NCBI GenBank assembly: GCA_034231615.1
Contig: CM067309.1
Location: 29,467,860-29,531,859, forward strand
Direction: 5' to 3'
Source of the DNA: Meghimatium bilineatum
Lineage: Eukaryota; Mollusca; Gastropoda; Stylommatophora; Philomycidae
DNA length: 64,000 nucleotides
Program-made: the position numbers and the translations under genes
Notes under the pieces: model-generated
What the model saw: only the letters and a program-made list of their open reading frames with translations
Told to the model about the DNA's origin: nothing
The model's database searches: none
Shown: positions 1 to 10,069 of the stretch, one piece after another
How positions within the stretch are numbered: the first letter of the stretch is position 1
Layout: every line of letters begins with the position of its first letter

Positions 1-464
1 ACTTCCACATGACTAACATTTCTAATACTTGCTGCCAAAATACACCGCTGTGAATTACAATCATTTTTCAAAACTATGCTGCTAATTGTGATCACCTTTA
101 GATTGTGATCTCTCTCTAATTTTTACCACGATAATTAAGTGGGTAAAGGTCGGTGTAGCTTTATTCAACAAAAACAACGCTGCGTCTACAAGAATGTTAC
201 GTTAATGCTCAGTTTTAGTCAATGTTAGTTTAATGAAACTTTACAAAAGCCCAGAATATGTCAAGCAAGACAAACCAATTCTCTGAAGCCAACCAAATTA
301 AGAATAAGCCAAATTAGTAAAATTTGGGTTTTAAAATGCCAGTATGGCAACTCTGGCTCAAAGTCAATTCCCTTCCAGCAAAACAGCTATACAAGGTACC
401 CGGTAAATTCAAAAAAGTTCGCGGAATTAGTGATTTTTATAGAAATAAGTAACAATAGAATTAT
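1..464. other. No gene seen; flank of mariner remnant
   Basis: AT-rich sequence with no coding signal or tandem repeat that I can recognise. The higher-coordinate part is the sequence just 3' of the minus-strand mariner-like remnant and may be its 3' untranslated end, but no terminal inverted repeat was identified. Confidence 0.4.
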
Positions 465-895
465 CTACTCTACATTTCCTTCAAGGTGGTTCACTTCGGC
501 AGGTACACACTTTTGGTAACATGTATACAGCTTGTGGATACATTCGTGGAACCAATTATTTGACACCGCACTCAGCTGTCTTGTAGCATTGGTCATCTGC
601 ACCTTTGAATCGCTGTCCTTTCAGTGCCAATTTCAGTCGAAAGAACAAGGAAAAAAAACAGCCGGTGCAAGGTCACGAGAATATGAGGCTCTGCCAAGGT
701 AAAAACGTGCGTTGCGAGGTACTGCTTTACCAGTAGGGATCGGTGTGCGAGGTACTGCTTTACCAGTAGGGACAGATCTGCCGGTGAATTATCACGCAGC
801 ATAATCAAAATGTTCTTTCTCAATTTCTCTGGTCGTTTTCTTCTAATTGCATCTCTTAGATGGCGGAGGACATCAATATATATTCAATGTTAGTA
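465..895 (-). pseudogene. Mariner-like transposase remnant
   Basis: C-terminal part of a Tc1/mariner-superfamily DDE/D transposase, a nuclear enzyme that cuts and pastes its own element at TA sites. Seen on the minus strand, in order: LRDAIRRKRPEKL, then LRDNSPADLSLLVKQYLA (the region around the second catalytic Asp, usually DN-PAH), then a degraded counterpart of the usual PYSPDLAP-DFFLFP block. After a frame change come KGQRF-like residues and the tail WFHECIHKLYTCYQKC...EGN, ending in TAG at 465. The N-terminal helix-turn-helix part was not found. A 33-bp in-frame tandem duplication (starts 714 and 747) repeats SLLVKQYLA. Frameshifts and lost catalytic context make it inactive. Family assignment is by remembered consensus. 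Confidence 0.75.
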
Positions 896-1254
896 TCTCG
901 GAAGATGAATTCTCCAGCAAATCACATAATTTGACGTTGCTCATTCAATGACATTTTCAACACTAGTGATGCAACTAGCACAACACAAAAATAAACATTA
1001 AGTATCTTCTCTTCTAAGTGAAGGTAACGTCTGTAATGTCCTTTTTGTCCAAACATACAATCTCCATAACAGCATCTTTCATTTAAACATTAATCAACTA
1101 TCCCGGACACTTTTAGAAGCTACCTCGAATGCCTTCCGCAGAATTTATCTGTAGTCAACCGCGCGGGGGTCTACACAATTTAGTCGCAGGGTCGTAGATA
1201 CATCCTCTATAAAGTGGGTTTACATATTAAACATGCTTTCTTCGTTTTCGTGGC

Positions 1255-1385
1255 CTTTTTTGTGGAGAACTACTAGGGGTGTTGCCCTCTTTTTGGGGAG
1301 AATTACTAGGGGTATTTCCCTAGTTTATGGAATAATTACTAGGGGTGTTGCACTCTTTTTTGAGAATTACTCGAGGTATTGCTAT
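1255..1385. repeat. Short tandem repeat, about 36-bp unit
   Basis: Three to four diverged copies of a unit containing GAATTACTAGGGGTGTTGC separated by T-rich spacers. The small open frame over it is a by-product of the repeat. Confidence 0.6.
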
Positions 1386-1567
1386 ATTTTTTACATGCTA
1401 CATAATATAGACAATGACATGTACTGATATCCTAGAGGTGGAGTGGTGGTCGTTTCAACTCCTATCAACTATATACGAACTTAGTCATCTACTATGACAT
1501 GCAAGCAGGCTGTAGGGTGGGCTAGAACTATCCCTTCTCTCCTTTTTTTCAACTCCCGGTAACACAT

Positions 1568-1749
1568 GAGTGGAACAGTTTAGATAGTGTACGGAGCGGA
1601 ACAGTTTAGATACTGTATGGAGCGGAACAGTTTAGATACTGTAAGGAGCGGAACAGTTTAGATACTGTAAGGAGCGGAACAGTTTAGATACTGTATGGAG
1701 CAGAACAGTTTTGATACTGTATGGAGCAGAACAGTTTAGATACTGTAAA
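1568..1749. repeat. 26-bp minisatellite, 7 copies
   Basis: Seven copies of a 26-bp unit beginning GAGCGGAACAGTTTAGATAC. Each unit holds an imperfect palindrome, ACAGT-TTAGAT-ACTGT. Units differ by one to three substitutions (AAG/ATG at the end, CGG/CAG near the start). Confidence 0.9.
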
Positions 1750-1882
1750 TTTGTACATGTGAAACTGTGTGGAGATTTTTGTTTGTTTAGTTGTTTGTTT
1801 GGATGAGGTGTTATGAGCAATACATTTCATATATTCTCTCGTTCAATTGGGAGGGGGGGGGGTTCTACAGATGTTTTGTTCG

Positions 1883-2958
1883 TACGCCAGAAGACTCCAA
1901 CTTTTAGCAGAGTGTACCAGGGACTACAGCTATCAGTGGTGTGCACCAGAGATGCACTAGAAGACTTCAACTCTCAGTGGTGTGCACCAGAGATGCACTA
2001 GAAGACTTTAATTCTCAGTGGTGTGCACCAGAGATACATCTTTCAGTGGTGTGCACCAGAGATACATCTTTCAGTGGTGTGCACCAGAGATACATCTTTC
2101 AGTGGTGTGCACCAGAGATACAACTTTCAGTGATGTGCACCAGAGATACAACTTTCAGTGGTGTGCACCCGAGATACAACTTTCAGTGGTGTACACCAGA
2201 GATACAAAACTCAGCCGTGTGCACCAGAGATACAACTTTCAGTGGTGTGCACCAGATACAACTCTCAGTGATGTGCACCAGAAGACTTCAACTCTCAGTG
2301 GGGTGCACCAGAATAGTTCAACTCTCAGTGATGTGCACCAGAAGACTTCAACTCTCAGTGGTGTGCACCAGTAATACAACTCTCAGCGGCGTGCACCAGA
2401 GATACAACTCTCAGTGATGTGCACCAGAAGACTTCAACTCTCAGTGGGGTGCACCATAGATACAACTCTCAGCGTCGTGCACCAGAGATACAACTCTCAG
2501 TGATGTGTACCAGAAGACTTCAACTCTCAGTTGTGTTTAATAGAAGACTTCAACTCTCAGTGGCGTGAATCAGAAGACTTTCAACTCTCAGTGGCGTGAA
2601 TCAGAAGACTTTCAACTCCCAGTGGCGTGAATCAGAAGTCTTTCAACTCCCAGTGGCGTGAATAAGAAGACTTTCAACTCCCAGTGGCGTGAATCAGAAG
2701 ACTTCAACTCTCAGTGGCGTGAATCAGAAGACCTCAACGCTCAGTTGTGTTCAATAGAAGACTTCAACTCTCAGTGGCGTGAATCAGAAGACTTTCAACT
2801 CTCAGTGGCGTGAATCAGAAGTCTTTCAACTCCCAGTGGCGTGAATAAGAAGACTTTCAACTCCCAGTGGCGTGAATCAGAAGACTTCAACTCTCAGTGG
2901 CGTGAATCAGAAGACCTCAACGCTCAGTTGTGTTCAATAGAAGACTTCAAGTCTCACC
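1883..2958. repeat. 28-31-bp minisatellite with higher-order structure
   Basis: About 36 units. The first half has units containing GTGTGCACCAGAGATACAAC; the second half has a diverged form, GGCGTGAATCAGAAGACTT. From about 2528 a block of several units is repeated as a larger module whose landmark (CAGTTGTGTT-AATAG) falls at 2528, 2742 and 2925. The spacings are 214 and 183 bp, which differ by one unit. Overlapping open frames through the first half are repeat artefacts. Confidence 0.9.
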
Positions 2959-3597
2959 TGTATCTGATGCTTTTAGAAAAGGCATCCCACTCGGAAGGGT
3001 TAAAAAGACAGTAAAACATAAATACATCATAGTTAGAGAACGGACTGACTGTGACACACAAAAATTGCGAAATCAAGCTCTGTATGTACACTGAAAGGTA
3101 AGTAGCAGAGCTAGGCTAAACGTGAAAGCTTGAAGAGGCAGGATGACTCAAGCAAAGAACATCTTATAACACGTTTTTTTTTTGTCTGGAAGGTAGGTAA
3201 AACGTGTATGCATGTTTATGTTAGCACTAACAGTTCTTACTGTAGCACATTATGGATATCCTGGTGAGGGTAGCAGATGGTGGACAGATCATATCAATGA
3301 TGGGACGTAGTTACAATAGAATGAACATTCATATTTTAGTGAAGTAAAAAATGTAGCGACTGATATCTAATAGAACATCTTAGAACAAATATTAATCAAC
3401 ATACTGATTTAGACGAATAAATAATCCCCAAAAAAATAATTGCGACAGCTCATGTGTCTTAGCGCATGTACCACATAATTATCTTCGTCATCAATAAATT
3501 ACCTTTGTATGTTATGTCAACGTTTACAGGACAATATACGACCCACCACCCAGATTCCACATTTTTCAAAAGGCATATAGAAAATTTATTTAGGAAC
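2959..3597. other. No gene or repeat recognised
   Basis: About 640 bp of AT-rich unique-looking sequence between the minisatellite and the LINE fragment. Only a short T run near 3175 stands out. Confidence 0.4.
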
Positions 3598-4142
3598 TAA
3601 TATAAACAATGCGGGGGACTGTGCAGTTGAGATCAAGATAAGAACGGCAATGGCGCTGGCAAAATTAAAACAGATAAAGAAACTATGGCACGGTACTAAC
3701 ATAAGAACCAAATTGTTTTTACTACAAATATGTGTATTTCCTGTGGCGACATATGGATGTGAAGCATGGACACTAAATAAAACAGTGGCCAAGAGAATAA
3801 CATCATTTGAATTAAAGTGTTATAGAAGAGTTGTGAGAATACCATGGACAGCGAAGAAAACAAACCAGGAGGTGTTACGAACAATTAACGTCGAGGAAGG
3901 CTGGCTTCTGAACACTATATTAAAGAAAAAGCTAGCTTTTTTCGGTCATATTAAGAGACACGACGGCATGGAGAGAGTGTTAATGGAGGGGATGATAGAA
4001 GGCACCAAGACGCCGTTGGACAAAAGACATTCAAGAATGCCTGCGCATGTCACTGGAAGATGCAGGGCAACTTGCTCAAGACCGCGGAGAATTCAAGAGA
4101 TCCATAGGAAAGATTACGTTCTGGAAAGAATATGCCACTTGA
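3598..4142 (+). pseudogene. LINE reverse-transcriptase C-terminal fragment
   Basis: Fragment of the region downstream of the reverse-transcriptase domain of a non-LTR retrotransposon ORF2. Visible blocks are GDCAVEIKIRTAMALAKLK, then VFPVATYGCEAWTLNK, FELKCYRRVVRIPWTAKKTN, KKKLAFFGHIKRHDGMERV and LMEGMIEG. These match, by memory, the conserved tail of endonuclease-reverse transcriptases common in invertebrates. A frameshift near 4015 moves the last part, GQLAQDRGEFKRSIGKITFW, into another frame that stops at TGA 4140-4142. It lacks the endonuclease and most of the RT (5' truncated), as is usual for LINE copies. It abuts a SINE-like element and resembles the copies at 13990 and 62395. Confidence 0.85.
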
Positions 4143-4264
4143 TGAAATATAGAAAATGTCACCTTCCACCTCAAACACCATATCACAAAGTTATAAACAC
4201 AATCTCATGGTCTTATCTGCGAATTTCAAACAGTTATATAATCAACATAACCATCTCACGTATA

Positions 4265-4505
4265 ATAGGCTATAAACCACAAAAGGCGTAGAAGATTAAC
4301 TTAATTGTACTGGGGTTCCCTTATATGTACTATATTCCTCTAAGCGAAGCTACACGACGCTTACAGAGCGTATAATTCATAGCACGTAACTCCGTAACTT
4401 AAAGGGATCTTGAAGAAATTCCACTTTATAAACAAGGCCTCATGAACAGGATTTGAACCAACGACTTGTTGAACACAAAGTCAATGGTTTTAACCATTAT
4501 GCAAG
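4265..4505 (-). mobile_element. tRNA-headed SINE copy (family T)
   Basis: Read on the minus strand, 4505 to about 4430 looks like a tRNA: an A-box-like GCATAATGGTTAAAACC, then a B box GGTTCAAATCC. The body below it aligns by eye with the copy at 61490-61735: shared TTCCTCT-A-CGAA and a CCC-TATAT-TAC block, plus AGGCT-AAA...AAGATT-ACTT at the far end. Two independent insertions with the same head and body point to a Pol III-transcribed SINE. Target-site duplications were not found. Confidence 0.55.
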
Positions 4506-4529
4506 GAAAATTTTCTAATGTATTACAAA

Positions 4530-5228
4530 TCACCAAAATCATGTAACTTATGAAATGCTACACTACACATCACTAACCAACATATCCATCTGACCTCTGA
4601 AATGCTACAAAATTACTACACAGCATATCCATTCAAATATGAAATGCTATAAATCACTAATTAACATAATCATCTCCCCTATGAAATGATACAATCACCA
4701 ATCAACTTAACCGACCAACGATATGCTACAAATCAACATAACCGGCCCACCTACAATATACTACAAATTAACATAACCAATACTCTTAGGAGTACAAATC
4801 AATAGAACCCACTCACCTATGACAAACTACAAATCAATATAGCCCACTCACCTATGACAAACTACAAATCAATATAGCCCACTCACCTATGATAAACCAC
4901 AAATAAATATAACCCGCTCACCTATGATAAACTACTAAGCAATAGAACCTGCTCACCTACTTTAACCACAAATCAATAGAACCTGCTCAACTACTATAGC
5001 CACAAATCAATATAACCTGCTCACCTATGATAAACTACAAATCAATATAAACAGCTCACCTATGATAAACACAATAGAATAAACACCTATGATAAACACA
5101 ATAGAATCAATAGAACCTGCTCACCTACTATAACCACAAATCGATAGAACCCGCTCACCTATGATAAACTACAAATCAATATAACTCGCTCACCTACGAT
5201 AAATTACAAATCAACATAACCAGCACAC
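4530..5228. repeat. About 35-bp degenerate minisatellite
   Basis: Roughly 18 diverged units. Landmarks are CTACAAATCAATATAACC and GCTCACCTATGATAAAC. The edge toward 4530 is more diverged (ATGAAATGCTACAAATCAC) and merges with the flank. Confidence 0.8.
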
Positions 5229-5679
5229 AACACACTAAACAACATACCAGTGAAATAGGAGTAGCTTTGCTCCGCTACCTTCGACTTGGACATGGGGAAG
5301 AAAATATTGTCCAGAATGTTCGCCAATAATATTGCCTTTTCCAGTGTGGCGAGCTAGTAAATCCGTGTAATTGTTAACCACAAATGCTTCGAAATCCTGC
5401 TCGTATTAGCAAATGATATGGCACCCAACGAAAAACTATGTACCAGGCACAGGAAGGTCGTATTCTACACAAAAGTGAGCCTTACTGGCAAAAACGCTGA
5501 TCTGTATGTATATCAAATATCTGGTCAGGACTCAAGATTGAACGCTGAGCTGGAAGTAGCAGTTCACAAAACAGAAGTTCACTGATTCGCTACCCATCCC
5601 TCACTGAAACTTTTCTGCTATTTTTACCTACACTAGCTCTTCTTCGCGTAGACGTCGATAATATAAGACCCATTCGCTA
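5229..5679. other. No gene recognised
   Basis: Unique-looking sequence with no clear coding signal or repeat. Confidence 0.4.
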
Positions 5680-5822
5680 GTGGGGAAACATCCTTCTAAA
5701 ATGACTCGTTTGATTTATCCCGTGATTTTCAATGGCCTTGGACACAAAGTATGATCATAGTGACTAATGAAAATTATGAGAAAAGTATTATGAGTCATTT
5801 TAGAAGGCTGTTTTCCTATTTA
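5680..5822. mobile_element. Foldback MITE-like element
   Basis: Palindromic element. A perfect 16-bp inverted pair, CCTTCTAAAATGACTC (5692-5707) and its complement (5792-5807), encloses further imperfect pairing: CGTGATTTTCAATGG against TAATGAAAATTATGAG. It has no coding capacity. A second member of the same family lies at 43575-43760. This layout fits a miniature inverted-repeat transposable element mobilised in trans, but the transposase is unknown. Confidence 0.6.
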
Positions 5823-6169
5823 CCAATAAGTCGTATAATGTTGGCGATCTTGGCACAGCGATCTCGGAACCATACTACTGTCTTCGTTACCTGTCCTAAC
5901 ACATCTTCTCAAAATGTTGGTGTGTTTGAATGGCACACGTTAACTAGTTAATGTATGAATTGTATGATTGCAGAGAAAGAATCAAGGAAAATATTCTAAT
6001 AATCTTCAACTGGTTGCACACAACGAATTTGAAATGAATTAAATTATGTGCAACAGAAGAGAAACTATAAACATTCACGAAACTAGCGTGTAAAATAGTA
6101 TTACTATGAATAATCCATGAAGTTATGAGTACGCGAAACATGAGTAATCAGATGGGATTATGAGTATAT

Positions 6170-6322
6170 AAACATAAGTAATATGTCGATGTTATATAAA
6201 ACATGAGTAATATTTCGATGTTATATAAAACATGAGTAATATGTCGATGTTATATAAAACATGAGTAATATGTCGATGTTATATAAAACATGAGTAATAT
6301 GTCGATGTCATGAGCATAAAAA
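6170..6322. repeat. 29-bp minisatellite, about 5 copies
   Basis: Units contain CATGAGTAATATGTCGATG followed by TTATATAAAA. The copies are nearly identical apart from the first (GGGATTATGAGTATA) and the last. Confidence 0.85.
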
Positions 6323-6341
6323 AATTGAGTAATCAAACATG

Positions 6342-6342
6342 C

Positions 6343-6408
<66 letters not shown>

Positions 6409-6462
6409 CTACAATATACAATATACATACAATATACTATATATATATATATATATATAGTA
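6342..6462. repeat. (TA)n microsatellites
   Basis: An uninterrupted (AT)n run of about 62 bp from 6344, a short unique spacer, then a second AT run around 6436-6460. Confidence 0.95.
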
Positions 6463-6494
6463 TATACACACACCTATACATCAACATAATGTCA

Positions 6495-6900
6495 CATTAT
6501 GATGGTGGTGGTAGCAGTAGTAATACTCTGATCTGATGATGGTCGTAGTAGTGGTGATTGTCTGATGATGGTGGTGGTAGTAGTGGTAATGATGATGATG
6601 ATGATGATGATGATGATAGCAGTTATAGTGCTGAGGATCATGCTTAAGATGTTGGTAGTTGTGGTGACGGTACCATGTTAATCATGATATGGCGCTTATG
6701 ATGATGGTGACAATGATGAGGATGATGACGTTAGTGGTAGTGGTGGTGTAGATAATGATGATGTTGGCGGCGATGTAGACGGTGATGGTAGCCATGTTAA
6801 TAATGATGATGGTGGTGGTGATGATATTGGTGAGAATTGTTGTAGGAGTGGTGGTATGATTATGATGTTAACGACAAAGATGGTTGTGGCGGTAGTTATT
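6495..6900. repeat. GAT/GGT trinucleotide-rich tract
   Basis: Imperfect microsatellite of GATGATGGTGGTGGTAGTAG type, with a purer (GAT)n core near 6590-6617. The minus-strand open frame rich in Ser, Pro and Thr is low complexity and not a gene. Confidence 0.85.
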
Positions 6901-7299
6901 ATGATCTGAAAACCATCGTGAAGTGCCCAAATCAAACATGTGTGCTACACCCAGTCTTTGTCTCTATTATAAAGTATTGGAAATATGCACGTTCTCCGGT
7001 ATACAAGAAAACGTATGTATCTATTACCACACCTGGTTGCCAGGTGTATGATTCTCAACATCAAGACAGTCTGATGTACATACTTTAGTCTGTATGTGAT
7101 ATTTCTAAGACCTTGCAAGAAACATCAGTTAGCAAACGTTAACAATAAAACTATGCGAGTTACTATAGGCTATAAGCCAAGTCAGTAGATTCGGGGATGT
7201 GTGATGTGTGTATGCTTTAACCCCAGACCGTTTGGGAAATAAAACAGTTAAACAATGGGGAACACAAAACAACACAAAAATTGCAAACCAATTTATCAT
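6901..7299. other. No gene recognised
   Basis: Unique-looking AT-rich sequence. Nothing supported. Confidence 0.35.
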
Positions 7300-7560
7300 A
7301 TAAACTGATAAATTGTTTACCTATGAAATATATAAACTGATTAATTGTTTATTCCATTCAAAAAGTAAACTCATAAATTGTTTATCCCATTCAAAAAGTA
7401 AACTGATAAATTGTTTATTCCATTCAAAAAGTAAACTGATAAATTGTTTATACCATTCAACATATGAACTCATAAATTGTTTATTCCATTCAAAAAGTAA
7501 ACTGATAAATTGTTTATTCCATTCAAAAAGTAAACTGATAAATTGTTTATTCCATTCAAC
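7300..7560. repeat. 33-bp minisatellite, about 8 copies
   Basis: Units start AAACTGATAAATTGTTTATT and continue with CCATTCAAAAAGT. Because 33 is a multiple of three, one frame on each strand stays open (11-residue repeats KLINCLFHSKS and its antisense). No start context, splice sites or conservation support translation. Confidence 0.9.
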
Positions 7561-8162
7561 ATCTAGTACATGGAAGGAATGTACTAAAATACCAAATATT
7601 ATTATCAAGTTTCCGTAGATGACGTATTGGGAATTTCGCAAAAGACGTCCTAATTGAATGACACATTTCTAATTGAATGTCAAAAAGTAGATATAACAAA
7701 TGATCATCATCAATGGTGATGGGCCAACAATAATATGTAAATTATTCAATGAATTCACTGACATTGCGGTATGGAAGAACTCTTCAAGAACATATGTATT
7801 TGAAATGAATGACGGCACGCGAAACAGAAGGCTGTGAACAGACATTGTAACCAACGACACACTGTATGAGAAGAGGTACTGGAAATCGAACCTTGCACCA
7901 AAAATTAACTGGGAGTCAGTGGAATATATACTGCGTTACTCATATAAATTTTAACTTGTGGACGTCTGTGGCTATGTCGATAGCAATACCTACAACTGCA
8001 AAAATGTCAAGTATCATTAAATGTAGTAAGCTTTCAGGTTGGTATTTGGTGTACATTATGGGAACCAGTTTCTCTCGTACGACTGGAATATTTTCGATAT
8101 TACAACAGACGTCAACCTTTCAGTTAAAGTAGCAAGCACTTAACATATTAGTTACCACGCTG
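7561..8162. other. No gene recognised
   Basis: Unique-looking sequence. The short open frames here carry no recognisable domain. Confidence 0.35.
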
Positions 8163-8262
8163 ACGTCGGATGTGTCGGGTAAATGGCGCAAATAAAACTG
8201 TGCCACAACGAAATTTCTTTCCCTGGATTACATCCTGCATGGTAATCTATCAGAATCATTGT
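8163..8262 (+). mobile_element. SINE family A copy, degraded
   Basis: Diverged member of the family A element: it keeps CGGATGTGTCGGGTAAATGG, CGCAAATAAAAC, CCACAACG and TACATCCTGCATGG. The 3' half and any target-site duplication are lost. Confidence 0.65.
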
Positions 8263-8914
8263 CTTGTTAAAAGGAAAATCTATTTGAACTTGAAGAACGA
8301 ACATAACAAAATTATGACAGCATGTTTTCATATTACTAACACATTTCTCGTGTTCACTTGGCGAATTGTTCGTGTGCACTGCACTTCGATAAACAAGTGA
8401 CTCACAGCAGCCATCTAAATGGCAGGCTTATGCTCAAACTACTACGGCGATGTGCTCGTAGTAGCAAGCATTGTACACGCACAATATTTTCTTTAGCAGA
8501 TATCACGGTCCACATGCTAACAATTGATTCGTTGTTTTAGTTTTAGTAGGTTGTTGTTTTTTTTTAAACTGTATAATTCCACTTTCAGAACATTCATTTA
8601 CAATTAAATCTCTGGTTAAAATTTTCTATTTTTTTCTCATATAGCAGGTCAGTTCTGCATGTTCAAAAGTAGTGCATATCAGGGAGAACTTAAGTGTTCA
8701 GGGTGACCTGACATCCCGACATCATAGGGACAGTTCAATTTTTTGTTTTAAATATATTGTTTCAGTGTTTCGACATGCCCTATGACAAAAGGTCAGGCCA
8801 CATGCTCTCATCTATGTTCATACTGACGTCACTCATCTTGGCTAATGCGTAAATCATTTGTCACTTTGTGTAGAATTGATGCTGCCAGCCAATATCCTTA
8901 ACAAAACCCTGCAT
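8263..8914. other. No gene; short MITE-like fragment
   Basis: No coding signal. Around 8795-8890 the text ACGTCACTCATCTTGGCTAA...TTGTCACTTTGTGTAGA resembles parts of the MITE-like sequences at 43860-44060 and 50575-50770. Confidence 0.35.
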
Positions 8915-9172
8915 ATTAATTGGATGTAATCCGGAGAATGGAATGTGGTGTGTCATGGTTTATAGCTTAGCTGCAATATCTGTGCATTTTGACCCAACAC
9001 ATCCGACTTCATCATGCCCTCAGAGGTACGTTGACCCTATATGGGACGAGACAGCCGACTCAATCTCATAATATCCTAAGTCGCCTCTTATGACATGCGA
9101 GGAAGGTAAACAGTGTTGCTGATGTCACATTCTTCTAGTTATTAATCCGATCCCAGGGGTCGAGATATTCAC
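8915..9172 (-). mobile_element. SINE family B copy
   Basis: Matches the family B element, whose best copies are 51616-51898 and 55520-55801. The plus text shows GGATGTAATCCGGAGAATGG, TGTCATGGTTTA, ACACATCCGACTTCA, CTAAGTCGCCTCTTATGACA and GTGTTGCTGAT. The element runs on the minus strand when its GAAGAA tail is taken as the 3' end. No target-site duplication was found. Confidence 0.7.
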
Positions 9173-9296
9173 TCGTTCTTGCCTGTGCTTTTTAACGTTC
9201 ACACTTACATAATTCAAAGATGCAGGGATATGTATAGTCCTCACTCGTGGATATCGACAGGAAGAAACAGATATGACATAATTGAGGGGCTATTGT

Positions 9297-10010
9297 CTAT
9301 TGTCTTTCCCCAGGTGAATGATTGTTGATCGCATTCACACTTGCCGTTATGCGTAAAGGTGGTAGCTTAAGCTGTCTATTCAAGGCCAGATGTGTCGCTG
9401 AGGTTGCATTTAGTCCATGTTTGTTCAAGGTTATCTTAATGTTTTCTATCCATCGTTTTCTTGGTCTACCTTTGGCTTTACGCCCGGATCTTCTTTTGTT
9501 ATGTGCTCTTATTGGTATTTGGTTTGGCTTCATTCTCATAAGGCGACCGAACCATTTTACTTGCTGTCTCTCAATATGTTCAATACATGATATTATACCA
9601 ACTCTTTTCATAATTTCTTCATTTCTTATTTTATTTAATTTGGTAACCATTGCAGCTTTTCTCTGACACTTCAATTCACATGTGACGATCTTTCTTAGCT
9701 GCAAAGCTGTTAAAGACCATGTTTGACATTGATAGCACAGTGTTGGTGTAAAAATTGTAGATATTATTTGTTTTTTAATTTCCATCTTGATCTTTGGATG
9801 AAGAAGTAATGGTGAAAGTTGGTAAGTCACTGTGTTTGCTTTCTGGCACCTTGTTTCTATTTCTCTGTCTAGTCTTCCATCTGCGGAAAAAATGCTGCCT
9901 AGAAATTTAAATTCTTTGGCTTGTTTCACTTTGGTGTTATCTATTGTTATATTCATTGGTGTTGAAGACTTGCTCATTTTCATAAATTGAGGGTGCGTAG
10001 AATAAACTAG
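9297..10010 (-). pseudogene. LINE ORF2 C-terminal fragment (open frame)
   Basis: A 228-residue open frame, 9297-9983, with the tail of a LINE reverse transcriptase. Blocks in order are VKQAKEFKFLGSIFSADGR, a degraded TLCYQCQTWSLT (usually YG-ETW), KLNKIRNEEIMKRVG, IERQQVKWFGRLMRMKPNQ, GRKAKGRPRKRWIENIK and LNKHGLNATSATHLALNR, then the stop. This family ends soon after the last block, so the 3' end is probably intact while everything before the thumb region is missing. The copy at 34905-35238 shares RQQ-NWFGHLMR and HGL--TSAT and is a relative. There is no frameshift in this stretch, which suggests a fairly young insertion. Confidence 0.85.
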
Positions 10011-10069
10011 AACAAATTTCGCTCTGATCCACGATCAACCCCTCCAGGGCAAAGATTGTCTGCTTCTCC

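Noticed and set aside
6696..6935. Minus-strand Ser/Pro/Thr-rich open frame
   Set aside because: Translation of a GAT/GGT microsatellite.
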